DNA of 64,000 nt, from NCBI GenBank assembly GCA_937872385.1, contig CALMSO010000046.1:62001-126000 (forward strand), read 5' to 3'. A model generated the notes under the pieces. That model was not told the origin of the DNA. It saw only the letters and a program-made list of their open reading frames with translations, and did no database searches. Below are positions 53,201 to 61,079 of this stretch, piece by piece (the first letter of the stretch is position 1; each line of letters opens with the position of its first letter). The DNA comes from an uncultured Saprospiraceae bacterium (GTDB lineage Bacteria; Bacteroidota; Bacteroidia; Chitinophagales; Saprospiraceae). The position numbers and the translations under genes are program-made.

Positions 53201-56200
53201 TATTGACTGGCGTATCAAAAATGGTCACCATGGTAGATTCCACGCACCAGTTTTCATCCTTGACGGTAATGGTGTATTTGCCCGGAGGCAAGTCGAAAAT
53301 CTCGTACGCATCTATTTCAATGGTATCGGTACCCGATTCTGGTCCCTCCCAGATGATGACATACGGCGGCAAACCATCAAAAATATCTATCCAGATGGTA
53401 TTGAATTGCCCACATTCATTGACAATGAGCGCAGTATTCACTTCGATACCACCTTCGTCCACTTCTATTTCTACGGTACGCGTTTGCATACAACCATTGG
53501 CATCGGTCACTTTCACTTCGTAGGTGCCGTGCGGCAGGTTGTCAATTGTGAACATATTCATGGCTGTAGAAGCCGAGCCGGGCGCAGGCCCCGTCCAGGA
53601 AATCTGATACACCGGCGCACCACCGGTGAAGGTCAATTTGATTGAGCCAGGCATTTCGCAGATGCCGTTCATTGGCGTGGCTGTGAAAATGTCGCCAGGC
53701 GTAAATTGTATCGAAATAGATTTTGAGATAATACAGCCATTAGCGTCTTTCACCTGAATGGTGTAATTGCCCGCGGGCAGCCCACCGATTTCATACATAT
53801 TGCTATTGGTCATTACCGAGCCGTTTTGCGGACCGCTCCAACTAACAGTATAAGCCGCCGTACCTCCCGAAATGGTCACTTTTATTTTGCCATCGGGGCC
53901 ACACACGCCGCCTACTTGCGAAAGGCTCAGGCCAAGGTTGTTGGTACCTACGGGCACTTGCACGATTTTTTGCTCGGTGCAGTCATTTTTGTCCACCACG
54001 GTGATGGTGTAAGAACCCGCCGGCAGATTGGCAATTTCATAAGCACTACCTGCTACGTTGGCCATGCCGTTAGCAGGGCCACTCCAAGTGACTTTGTACG
54101 GTGCCGTGCCGCCCGTGAAATTGAGTTGAATTGAGCCGAGAGCTTCGCAAATACCGCCTTTGGGCAGCGCCTCGAAAAGATGTACCGGCGTTTCGTAAAT
54201 GTGAATCATGGTAGAAACCACGCACCAGTTTTCGTCCTTGACGGTAATGGTGTATTTGCCCGGAGGCAGGTCGAAGATTTCGTACCCCTGAGTAGAGGAA
54301 GTAGCTGAGCCGCTCTGTGGCCCTTCCCAGGTAATCATGTAAGGAGGCGTACCCCCGAAAATATCTAACCAAATGGTATTGTACTGCCCGCATTCATTGA
54401 CGATGAGCGACGCATTGAGCGTAATTCCGCCTTCCGAAACATTGACCTGTACGGTGCGCGTTTGTTTGCAACCCCGATTGTCTTCTACCACTATCGTGTA
54501 GCTGCCTGCCGTCAAGTTTTGAATAGTATAGGTGTTGCTATTGGTCGTAGCAGTACCGCCTTGTGGGCCGCTCCAAGTCACCTTGTAAGGCGCCATGCCT
54601 CCAGTAAAATTGAGCTTGATGGCGCCCGGCATCTCGCAGATGCCATCAATGGGCGTAGCCGTGAAAAGATTGGGCGTAGCAGCATTGATAATCACTGTTT
54701 TAAAGGCGAGGCACCAGTTTTTATCTTTCACCGACAGGTTATAAACACCCGGCGGGAGGTTTTGTATAGTATAATTACGGCTGTTGACTACTGCCTGACC
54801 GCTGACCGGGCCGTTCCACATCACAGTGAAGGCAGCTTTGCCACCGGAAATTTCCACCAAAATAGAATTGGTGCTACCGCAGTCACCTTCGGCTACAGCC
54901 GCCGTGAACGCCAAGTCGTTTTCGCCGACGAGCACTTTGGTCGTTTTTACTACCTCGCAGCCGTTGGCATCCACTACTTTTACAGTATAATTGCCTGGCC
55001 GCAGGTTCGGAATGTCATACCAATTGGTATTCAAATAAGCCGAGCCTTCTGAAGTGCCTGACCAATAGACATGGTAAGGTTTGGTACCGCCAATCACGTC
55101 CACTCCGATGGAAGCATTGGCATCACAAACGCTCTTTTCCGGGAACAAGTCCACATCAATACCGCCACCGCTGGAAATATGCGTGACCTTGCTCACTTCG
55201 CACCAGTTGGCATCTTTTACAGTAATCCGATAATTGCCCGCCGGAAGATCGCTGATGGTATAATTCGTGCTGTTGGTCGTGATTTGCCCGCTGACCGGCC
55301 CGTTCCACATAATGGTAAAGGAAGGCTTTCCGCTGGAAATCTGTACCGTGATTTTACCTGCATCTGCACAGACGCCCTCCGATGTGCTCAAGGTGTAGTG
55401 CAATTCATTGGATGTGACGACCACCGTGCGCGTGTAGGTGCACCAGTTGGCATCCTCGATAGTGATGGTATAAGTACCCGCCGGAAGATTGACGATATTG
55501 AAATTCGTGCCATTGGCAGTAGCATTGCCGCTCTTGGGGCCCACTACTTTTATTTTGTAAGGCGCCGTACCGTTGAAAGTCCGGATAGAAATAGACCCTG
55601 GGCTTTCGCAAGCCGCCGCATTGGGCGTCGCATTGAAGTAGAAATTGCTGCTGCCTTGCCCCACAGTGACCGTTCTGGATACCGAGCAACCATTTTTATC
55701 TACAATATGCAAGCGATACGTGCCCGCTACTAATTCGCTCAGTGTAAAAATCGAGCTGTTGGAAGAGAATACGCCCTCGTGAGCGCCACTGACGTATATT
55801 TTGTAAGGTGGCGTGCCGTTATTGACGGTTACCCTAATCCGGCCGGTGGGGCCGCAGCCTGCATCCGTGACGACGGTTTCCGCCGTGATATTGCCGAAGG
55901 TGTTAATTGTAATTTGTCGAACGACCCTACAGCCATTGCAATCAATAACCGTAACGGTATAAGTGCCGGCCGGTAGCCCATTGATGGAAATATTGCGGCT
56001 GTTGGTAGTAAAATTGCCGGAAACGGCTCCGCTCCACGATACAAAAAAGTGCGGAGAACCCCCACTGATATTGATGCCAATGCTGCCGTTATTTTGTCCG
56101 CAGCTCGCGTTGCCACCGCTAAGGCTGACTGCCATATCGCAGGACGCTATACAATCAACTCGCAAACGATAATTGGATACTGCGCCGTTCCGGCCGTCCA

Positions 56201-58361
56201 CTACTACGTAGTAAGTGCCGGGATTCAAATACGCCGTAATTTGTTCATTGGCGGTGCCGCCATTTTGACTGAAAGCGATGCAGGAACCCCGATGGCAGGA
56301 GCTGAGTAGAAACAATTCGAGGTTGGCAGAAAGATTCGTCAAGCTGATAGTCACATTGCCAGCTTGCGTTACGGTGAAAGTATGCACTACTTCGGGGCCG
56401 TTGTTATCCACGTTAAGTACATTACCACTGCAACCATAAAGCGAGACATTGTCGCGGCCATTCAGATTGGTGCCATTGTAAGCTTGCCCGCAGGTGAGCG
56501 ACACGGCGTCGCTGCAATCGAGGTAGCCGCAGTTGAGTTCAATATTGTAACGACCAGCCGAAGGCCCATCCACTACCAGGTAGTAAGTACCAAGCGGTGC
56601 ATCCGGCACTACGATGCCCTCCTTGTTGGTCTGAGTATTATTGGTACGACTGGAAGCGATGCAAGTGATTTGCCCGCAAGTGGGTGCCAGCAGGAAAAGG
56701 TCGAGGTCAAGCCCCGGCGTGAGTATTTCCATGCCAATTTGCAAATCTCCAACGGTATTTTTATTGATGACATAAACCCGCTCCGGGCCGCCGTAATTCT
56801 TGCTGCTACAAGGGTAGCTATTGATATTATTGCCCGCACCATCGGTCGTTTCGCCGGGTATGAAATCGCCACAGCCTAAGGGCACCGCTTTGCTACACCA
56901 AGCGGAAGTGCTACCACAAACGCCTGGAGTAAAACGCGTTACACCGGCATTGGTCGCCATACAAGCATTAGGATAAGTCACACCATTACAACCACACACA
57001 GGAGCATACTCTAGCGTACAGGGGGCATCCGGGCGCATCTGGTCGGGATTCACACAGCCGTCATTGCAAATGCCTTTAGTATAAAATTTGACGCCGTTGG
57101 ACTGCGCCACGCATTCGTTTTCGTAAGTAACGCCATTGCAACCACAAACCGGATCAATGATGCGCGGGCAGCCAAAAGTGATGACTCCGGTCGTCGAATT
57201 TACCGAGGTAGCTGCCGAGGAGACAATCAATTCGGGATTGTAGCAGGCATCAAAATTGCTGCCACATGGGCCCGAACGATACGTTCTGACGCCCGCGGCT
57301 TCGGCTTCGCAGCTATTTCCGTAAGTGACGCCATTACAACCGCAAACGGGGTCGTACACGGCTGGGCAAACAGCATTAGGATTGATGCGATTGGGGTCCA
57401 CGCATTCCGGATTGCAAACACCGGCGGTAAAGCTCGTCACGCCCGCGGCTATGGCATAGCAACTGTTGAGATACACTTTGCCATCGCTACCGCACACAGG
57501 GGCCACTACGGTCGGGCAGGGGTCGGTATCGCCGCCTACCACCAGTACCTGGGCTTCGCTGCGCGCCTCAATGGGCAAGGTATTGAGGTTGCTGTTGATG
57601 CAAGCAATATTTTTGATGCGGAAGTTCTGGTTGTTTTCGCCAGGCATATTGGCTGCCCGAAAGGAGAACTGCCCGATACGGCCGGTGCTCACCTGTAGAA
57701 AGTTGAAATTATTGGTACGCACCAAAGCGATTTCTATTTCGCCTTTTTGTGGATTGTTCCTCGCCAAGATGTAGGAACTGTTGCCAGCCGGATCCATGCG
57801 GGCGTCTTTCTGAAAAGAAAAACTGTTGGGATCCACGTAGCGAGGGTCGTATTCGATAACGAAAGCGATACCTTTCAAATCGTGGTTATTGCGATCGTAC
57901 TGCCCGGTGAGTGCTACTTCCACGGTCATGTTATCGCCGCTGTTTGCCTGTGGGGTCATTGAGCGCAGGCGCAATCCGAGCAGCCCAAGTGGTACGATAT
58001 TACTAGCAATATCGGGCTTGATGGTGCCGTGCGTTTTGAAAAAATTCTGCTCAATGCCAGCCGTAACGTCGGTACGATCCACCCGTCCGTCGCCATTAGC
58101 ATCGGCATAGGCGTGATTCACGCGCGGATTGCCAGAAAACGAGCCGCTCCAGTCACCGGGCATCGGATGTGCTTGCCACTGAGTACCGGGATTGGCGCGC
58201 GGGCTACCGGTGCGCCCGTTGGCTACGCTCCAGTACAATAGATCCACGCAGTTGACTACGCCATTGTTGTTCATATCGCCGGGCCAAATCTGGGCCTGAG
58301 CCAGCGTGCCCGAAAGCAACAAAAATAACAGAGATTGTAGAAGTGTAACAGCTTTGCTCAT
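50292..58361 (-). CDS. Giant T9SS surface protein: dockerin, cohesin, four Kazal domains, PPC modules, 16 SprB repeats, PKD, dockerin
   Basis: 2689 residues. Order: signal peptide 1-24 (ending TLAQAQ); dockerin-like 25-110 (DMNNNGVVNCVD and DANGDGRVDRTD); cohesin-like about 125-275; four Kazal-type inhibitor domains 281-482; two PPC-like beta modules 489-615 and 616-737 (LDLDLFLLAPTCGQ, LELFLLSSCHRG); 16 SprB-type repeats about 740-2045; PKD about 2049-2121; cohesin-like 2125-2263; a CNA-B-like unit 2265-2340; dockerin loop 2358-2369 (DANCDGRFTTLD); cohesin-like 2456-2600; type A sorting domain 2605-2689 (LYQNVPNPFAQQT). It should be secreted by T9SS and displayed or shed. The inhibitor domains suggest defence against proteases or protection of secreted cargo; the adhesin-like repeats suggest surface contact. 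Both are inference. It sits upstream of the cohesin/CHU_C protein on the same strand. Confidence 0.9.
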   Translation of the reverse strand: MSKAVTLLQSLLFLLLSGTLAQAQIWPGDMNNNGVVNCVDLLYWSVANGRTGSPRANPGTQWQAHPMPGDWSGSFSGNPRVNHAYADANGDGRVDRTDVTAGIEQNFFKTHGTIKPDIASNIVPLGLLGLRLRSMTPQANSGDNMTVEVALTGQYDRNNHDLKGIAFVIEYDPRYVDPNSFSFQKDARMDPAGNSSYILARNNPQKGEIEIALVRTNNFNFLQVSTGRIGQFSFRAANMPGENNQNFRIKNIACINSNLNTLPIEARSEAQVLVVGGDTDPCPTVVAPVCGSDGKVYLNSCYAIAAGVTSFTAGVCNPECVDPNRINPNAVCPAVYDPVCGCNGVTYGNSCEAEAAGVRTYRSGPCGSNFDACYNPELIVSSAATSVNSTTGVITFGCPRIIDPVCGCNGVTYENECVAQSNGVKFYTKGICNDGCVNPDQMRPDAPCTLEYAPVCGCNGVTYPNACMATNAGVTRFTPGVCGSTSAWCSKAVPLGCGDFIPGETTDGAGNNINSYPCSSKNYGGPERVYVINKNTVGDLQIGMEILTPGLDLDLFLLAPTCGQITCIASSRTNNTQTNKEGIVVPDAPLGTYYLVVDGPSAGRYNIELNCGYLDCSDAVSLTCGQAYNGTNLNGRDNVSLYGCSGNVLNVDNNGPEVVHTFTVTQAGNVTISLTNLSANLELFLLSSCHRGSCIAFSQNGGTANEQITAYLNPGTYYVVVDGRNGAVSNYRLRVDCIASCDMAVSLSGGNASCGQNNGSIGINISGGSPHFFVSWSGAVSGNFTTNSRNISINGLPAGTYTVTVIDCNGCRVVRQITINTFGNITAETVVTDAGCGPTGRIRVTVNNGTPPYKIYVSGAHEGVFSSNSSIFTLSELVAGTYRLHIVDKNGCSVSRTVTVGQGSSNFYFNATPNAAACESPGSISIRTFNGTAPYKIKVVGPKSGNATANGTNFNIVNLPAGTYTITIEDANWCTYTRTVVVTSNELHYTLSTSEGVCADAGKITVQISSGKPSFTIMWNGPVSGQITTNSTNYTISDLPAGNYRITVKDANWCEVSKVTHISSGGGIDVDLFPEKSVCDANASIGVDVIGGTKPYHVYWSGTSEGSAYLNTNWYDIPNLRPGNYTVKVVDANGCEVVKTTKVLVGENDLAFTAAVAEGDCGSTNSILVEISGGKAAFTVMWNGPVSGQAVVNSRNYTIQNLPPGVYNLSVKDKNWCLAFKTVIINAATPNLFTATPIDGICEMPGAIKLNFTGGMAPYKVTWSGPQGGTATTNSNTYTIQNLTAGSYTIVVEDNRGCKQTRTVQVNVSEGGITLNASLIVNECGQYNTIWLDIFGGTPPYMITWEGPQSGSATSSTQGYEIFDLPPGKYTITVKDENWCVVSTMIHIYETPVHLFEALPKGGICEALGSIQLNFTGGTAPYKVTWSGPANGMANVAGSAYEIANLPAGSYTITVVDKNDCTEQKIVQVPVGTNNLGLSLSQVGGVCGPDGKIKVTISGGTAAYTVSWSGPQNGSVMTNSNMYEIGGLPAGNYTIQVKDANGCIISKSISIQFTPGDIFTATPMNGICEMPGSIKLTFTGGAPVYQISWTGPAPGSASTAMNMFTIDNLPHGTYEVKVTDANGCMQTRTVEIEVDEGGIEVNTALIVNECGQFNTIWIDIFDGLPPYVIIWEGPESGTDTIEIDAYEIFDLPPGKYTITVKDENWCVESTMVTIFDTPVNIFMATPNDGTCDEAGSIDLLFSGTPDYQVRWSGPVTDSAVVMSNLFTIEDLPAGDYSISVTDANGCLDVKNVSLSGGGAGSLAATITAENATSTTQGSLIIDITAGMAPFVVTVITENDTSTINVETISEFSITNLPTGTYDVTVTDANGCSVNQEVTIAMTEDLVTITAIQTGNTCGATGAIVITITGGSPDYLLSWSGGGITGSATIGGSSITIQNLPPGNYTVGVVSQNGGSDATTVDVFAAESTLGVSASVTNGTCGQNGEMLVTVSGGTGPFEISWTGPRNGATTVGGNTYRIQDLPSGTYTIRVEESGGCSQTRMMSVTNTNQQPVANFTYSINGTSVTFINQSSPGSYQWDFGNNATANTSNPTHNFGNNSDYEVCLTVTNSCGSVEICKTVTIGVPTNTALIDVKDQSGGSGSTIYVPVTIENCITNSLVSFAGSLALANPAVATITGVLPGSMSPQFNANNNTFSYFNNSGIGIPCGAGQILFYVAVQVTGSPGASTVLNIVGTPLTVELGGIVNGIPATVPHTISSGIISVASMANVVGDVRTYWGVGLPNVEVTITNEAMQEMRKTNENGRYELQNIPLGAMYTIQPKLDGDPENGLSTYALFAGQRFILGMEPEEIVSPYQIIAADANCDGRFTTLDLFLIQRLIIGASNNFSDCPAWVFVKAGDYMPVEFTTTNVFPYHNCDTLMLMHDTVSNFIGVKVGDILGHANPTALHGGLASPRSNQYLSLMAVSEPLHTDHILEVPVTSANFQQIASYQMSLNFDVQHLEYLELLPSGNPMLAQIAVGNARAHEGLLRLSWFDLQGKGLTAKPDEVLFTLRFRVRADISDLAEILGISARYLRAEAYNADAEPMQISLDVHGSAILPMAAAEPVVRYQLYQNVPNPFAQQTYIGFDLPADMQADLVIFDQLGKMVRQYSGNYSQGYNRVEIAKENLGKGMYYYTLRTADFTATKSMIVLD
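52227..56144 (-). repeat. SprB-type repeat array (about 16 units)
   Basis: Coding repeats of about 76-81 residues, each with a Cys near the start, a GG.APY-type core, LPAGTYTITV-like strand and DANGC-like end. My count is 16. Units 8 and 12 are almost identical in protein (VNECGQ[YF]NTIW and LPPGKYTITVKDENWCV), and their DNA at 54208-54286 and 53230-53308 also matches closely. The match sits four units apart and points to recent internal duplication or gene conversion. Unit 14 lacks the N-terminal Cys. Confidence 0.85.
56916..57521 (-). other. Four-domain Kazal-type inhibitor segment
   Basis: Residues 281-482 of the giant protein. Each unit has the Kazal core C-x-P1-x-x-x-PVCG...TY.N.C...GV...C. 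By alignment to the reactive loop of avian ovomucoid, the P1 residues are Thr284, Ala334, Arg400 and Leu450. The last loop reads CTLEYAPVCG, very close to ovomucoid third domain CTLEYRPLCG. Units 2-4 have six cysteines; unit 1 has four and a GSDG loop. Confidence 0.85.
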
Positions 58362-58952
58362 AGCAAAATTCTTTAGTTCGGATTATGTATTAATTATGAC
58401 TTGGTTTTGTCTTTTTGGTAACGCAAAAAAGCAAACTAATTCCCATTGAAACGCCACTGAAGCGCTCAAGATAGCTCATTTTTTTGCCAATGCCTCAAAT
58501 TTATAAAAACAAGGAAACGTTTTCACTGAAACCAGTCAGCAAATCGCAGGGTAGAGTTAGAACCGATGGCTTTGCGTGATTAGAAGGGATTTTGTAAAAA
58601 AGCCATAGTGTTTCTTTCGTTTGGTAAAGGTAGTAAAAAATTGTATGTTAGCCACTCGTTTTGTGAAATTAATGCTGGAAAAAATTGCGGAAAGCCCTGT
58701 TTTTTCAATTAACATAAAGGCTTTAACTTATATATCGTTTTGTGTTGCCGCGTTTATAAATAGTGTGTTTTTGAATATGTTTGTTTTTTGTTATGCCTAT
58801 TGCTTTCGCAATGTTTCGGAAACAGCAGCCCTGACCCCGAAGAACCATTTCCAATTGGCTCGCTTTTTGCAGTTTCGATAAAAAATGTAAGCTGCCTTGC
58901 AAAACGATTATAAATGCGCTACTCAATCCGCTAAACCATTATTCACTGAAGC
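58362..58952. other. Intergenic region (giant T9SS gene / aminotransferase)
   Basis: 591 bp between divergent genes. It is A+T-rich. An 86-residue plus-strand frame (58621-58881) contains one hydrophobic stretch but has no ribosome site or recognisable family. No clear -7 box or hairpin was fixed. A leader or regulatory RNA cannot be excluded. Confidence 0.35.
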
Positions 58953-60170
58953 ATGAACGAAGATATTCGCCGCCAATTTCCTGCCTTGCAACGCCTGCAT
59001 CATGGCAAACCGCTCGTTTTTTTGGACGGGCCCGCCGGCACTCAGGTACCGGAGTCGGTCATAGAGGCTATCAGCCAGTATTATCGCACTTCCAACGCCA
59101 ATTCGCACGGGCAGTTTGTTACGACCCACGAAACCGACGCCTTGCTCGAAGATACCCGCGTACACTTGGCTGCTCTGCTGAATGCAGCGGGCGGGCACAC
59201 CATTTCGTTTGGACAAAACATGACCAGCCTGACCTTTTCACTTAGCCGCGCCATCAGCCGATTGCTCCGGCCCGGCGACGAAGTGCTTATCACTCAGCTC
59301 GACCACGAAGCCAACCGGGCGCCCTGGCTCAGCCTACGTGAGCAGGGCATCATCGTGCGAGAGGTGCGCCTCCTGCCCGAAGGTATCTTAGACTATGAAG
59401 ACCTCGAACAAAAAATCAATGAGCGCACACGCTTGTTGTGTATGGGCTATGCGTCCAACATTCTCGGCACGGTCAACGATGTGCATCTGGCCCGACAGCT
59501 TACGCATCGGGTAGGCGCGTGGCTGCTGCTCGACGCGGTGCACTACACGCCACACCTCCCGCTCGATGTACAAGCCATTGGCTGCGATTTTCTGCTGTGC
59601 TCGGCGTACAAGTTTTATGGACCGCATGTAGGGGTACTCTACACCCGCCCAGGGCTACTCGACCGGCTGCCGACCGACCGGCTGCGCACAGCTTGGCAGC
59701 ACGCGCCTTACAGCATCGAAACTGGTACGCTCAATCACGCGGCCATAGCCGGGGTGCGCGCTGCCGTGCAGTTTATAGCCAATCTGGGCGAAGGAGACAC
59801 CCTCCGCGAGCAACTCATGCAGGCCATGTTGCGCATCAGCCGGTACGAGCGCCAGTTGGTACAACAATTGTACGATGGTTTGCTCGACATACTGGGCGTC
59901 AGTATTCATGGCATTTCGATGGACAAAACCGTGCGTGCCCCAACGCTGGCCGTGACGCTGGCCGGCAGGCGCCCCGACGATGTGTGCCGTTTTCTGGCCG
60001 CGCACAATATTTGCGCCTGGGACGGGCATTTTTATGCCATCCGCACCACGGAAGTGCTGGGCTTGTTGGAGCAGGGCGGCGTCACGCGGCTCGGCATTTC
60101 ACTTTATACTACTGCTGAAGAGGTGGAGTACACCCTCGAAATCATACGGGAGCTGATGGGGTACAATTGA
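58953..60170 (+). CDS. Cysteine desulfurase-like class V aminotransferase
   Basis: 405 residues. PLP-fold type I, with the substrate-side start FLDGPAGTQVPESVIEAISQYY and the PLP-lysine region DFLLCSAYKFYGPHVGVLY (Lys about 216). DHEANRAPW carries the conserved His over the cofactor. It fits the subgroup named cysteine desulfurase-like (TIGR01976); such proteins differ from IscS/SufS and their substrate is uncertain. No iron-sulfur assembly genes are adjacent. It leads a plus-strand run with aat. Confidence 0.9.
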   Translation: MNEDIRRQFPALQRLHHGKPLVFLDGPAGTQVPESVIEAISQYYRTSNANSHGQFVTTHETDALLEDTRVHLAALLNAAGGHTISFGQNMTSLTFSLSRAISRLLRPGDEVLITQLDHEANRAPWLSLREQGIIVREVRLLPEGILDYEDLEQKINERTRLLCMGYASNILGTVNDVHLARQLTHRVGAWLLLDAVHYTPHLPLDVQAIGCDFLLCSAYKFYGPHVGVLYTRPGLLDRLPTDRLRTAWQHAPYSIETGTLNHAAIAGVRAAVQFIANLGEGDTLREQLMQAMLRISRYERQLVQQLYDGLLDILGVSIHGISMDKTVRAPTLAVTLAGRRPDDVCRFLAAHNICAWDGHFYAIRTTEVLGLLEQGGVTRLGISLYTTAEEVEYTLEIIRELMGYN

Positions 60171-60269
60171 TAATGATTTTCGTATAAATAATTGATTATC
60201 GGTATTTTAAATTAAAAATAATTATTTTATATTACTAATTTTTTGACAAAAACCGTTCGACGATATTAT

Positions 60270-60968
60270 ATGCCTGTATTTCGCTTGCCAGACGATGAAC
60301 TGGTTTTTCCGCACCCGGAGCTGGCGGACCCCAACGGGATGCTCGCAGTAGGCGGCGACTTGTCGGCAGACCGATTGCTGTTAGCCTACGAATGGGGCAT
60401 TTTCCCTTGGTTCAATCCTGGCGAGCCAATTTTGTGGTGGTCGCCCGACCCCCGGTTTGTGCTGTTCCCCGACGAGCTGAAAATAGCGAAAAGTATGCGC
60501 CCCTATTTCAATCAGCGCAAATTTACCGTGAGCTTCGATGAGCGCTTCGAGAGCGTGGTACGGGCCTGCCAGCAGCAGCAACGCAACGGGCAAGGGGGCG
60601 GCACCTGGATTACGGAAGACATGGTGGAGGCTTATTATCGGCTGTACGAATCGGGCTACGCACACTCGGTGGAAGTATGGCAGGGCAAAGCGCTGGTAGG
60701 CGGCTTGTACGGCGTCGCATTGGGCAAAATTTTCTTTGGGGAGTCCATGTTTGCAGCGGTGAGCAATGCCTCCAAGTTTGGGTTTATTACTTTGGTGCAA
60801 TATTTGCAGAAAGTTGGTTTTCGATTAGTAGATTGCCAGCAGCAAACTCGGCACCTTGGCAGCTTAGGCGCCCGTGCCATTGACCGGCAGTTGTTTTTGG
60901 ATTATTTGACCCAAAACCGAGAAGAAACCACCCACGTAGGGCACTGGACGCTACCAACAGCCCACTGA
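60270..60968 (+). CDS. aat: Leucyl/phenylalanyl-tRNA--protein transferase
   Basis: 232 residues from the ATG at 60270 (MPVFRLPDDELVFPHPE); the longer frame uses a TTG at 60243. Family motifs: GMLAVGGDLSADRLLLAYEWGIFPW, WWSPDPRFVL, GTWITEDMVEAYYRLYESGYAHSVE, GLYGVALGKIFFGESMF and DCQQQTRHLGSLGA. It adds Leu or Phe to proteins with basic N-termini, creating a ClpS/ClpAP degradation signal. Predicted cytoplasmic. About 100 bp after the aminotransferase gene. Confidence 0.95.
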   Translation: MPVFRLPDDELVFPHPELADPNGMLAVGGDLSADRLLLAYEWGIFPWFNPGEPILWWSPDPRFVLFPDELKIAKSMRPYFNQRKFTVSFDERFESVVRACQQQQRNGQGGGTWITEDMVEAYYRLYESGYAHSVEVWQGKALVGGLYGVALGKIFFGESMFAAVSNASKFGFITLVQYLQKVGFRLVDCQQQTRHLGSLGARAIDRQLFLDYLTQNREETTHVGHWTLPTAH

Positions 60969-61079
60969 GCTATGGGTGACATGCAAACGTATTTGCTACG
61001 CATTTTTATTAAAAAAGCCGCGCTTGGATATGCAGCTCCGGTGCAAATCAGTTTTATAATAAACAAAAATCCCAGAACA

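Noticed and set aside
50292..58361. Long antisense and alternate frames inside the giant T9SS gene
   Set aside because: Repetitive coding sequence keeps other frames open; none has a start signal or a plausible protein.
50292..58361. Clostridial-type cellulosome scaffoldin
   Set aside because: Cohesin and dockerin modules are present, but no carbohydrate-binding module or glycoside hydrolase is linked, and the sorting domain is T9SS.
58621..58881. 86-residue plus-strand frame with a hydrophobic stretch
   Set aside because: No ribosome site, promoter or family resemblance, and composition like the surrounding A+T-rich intergenic DNA.
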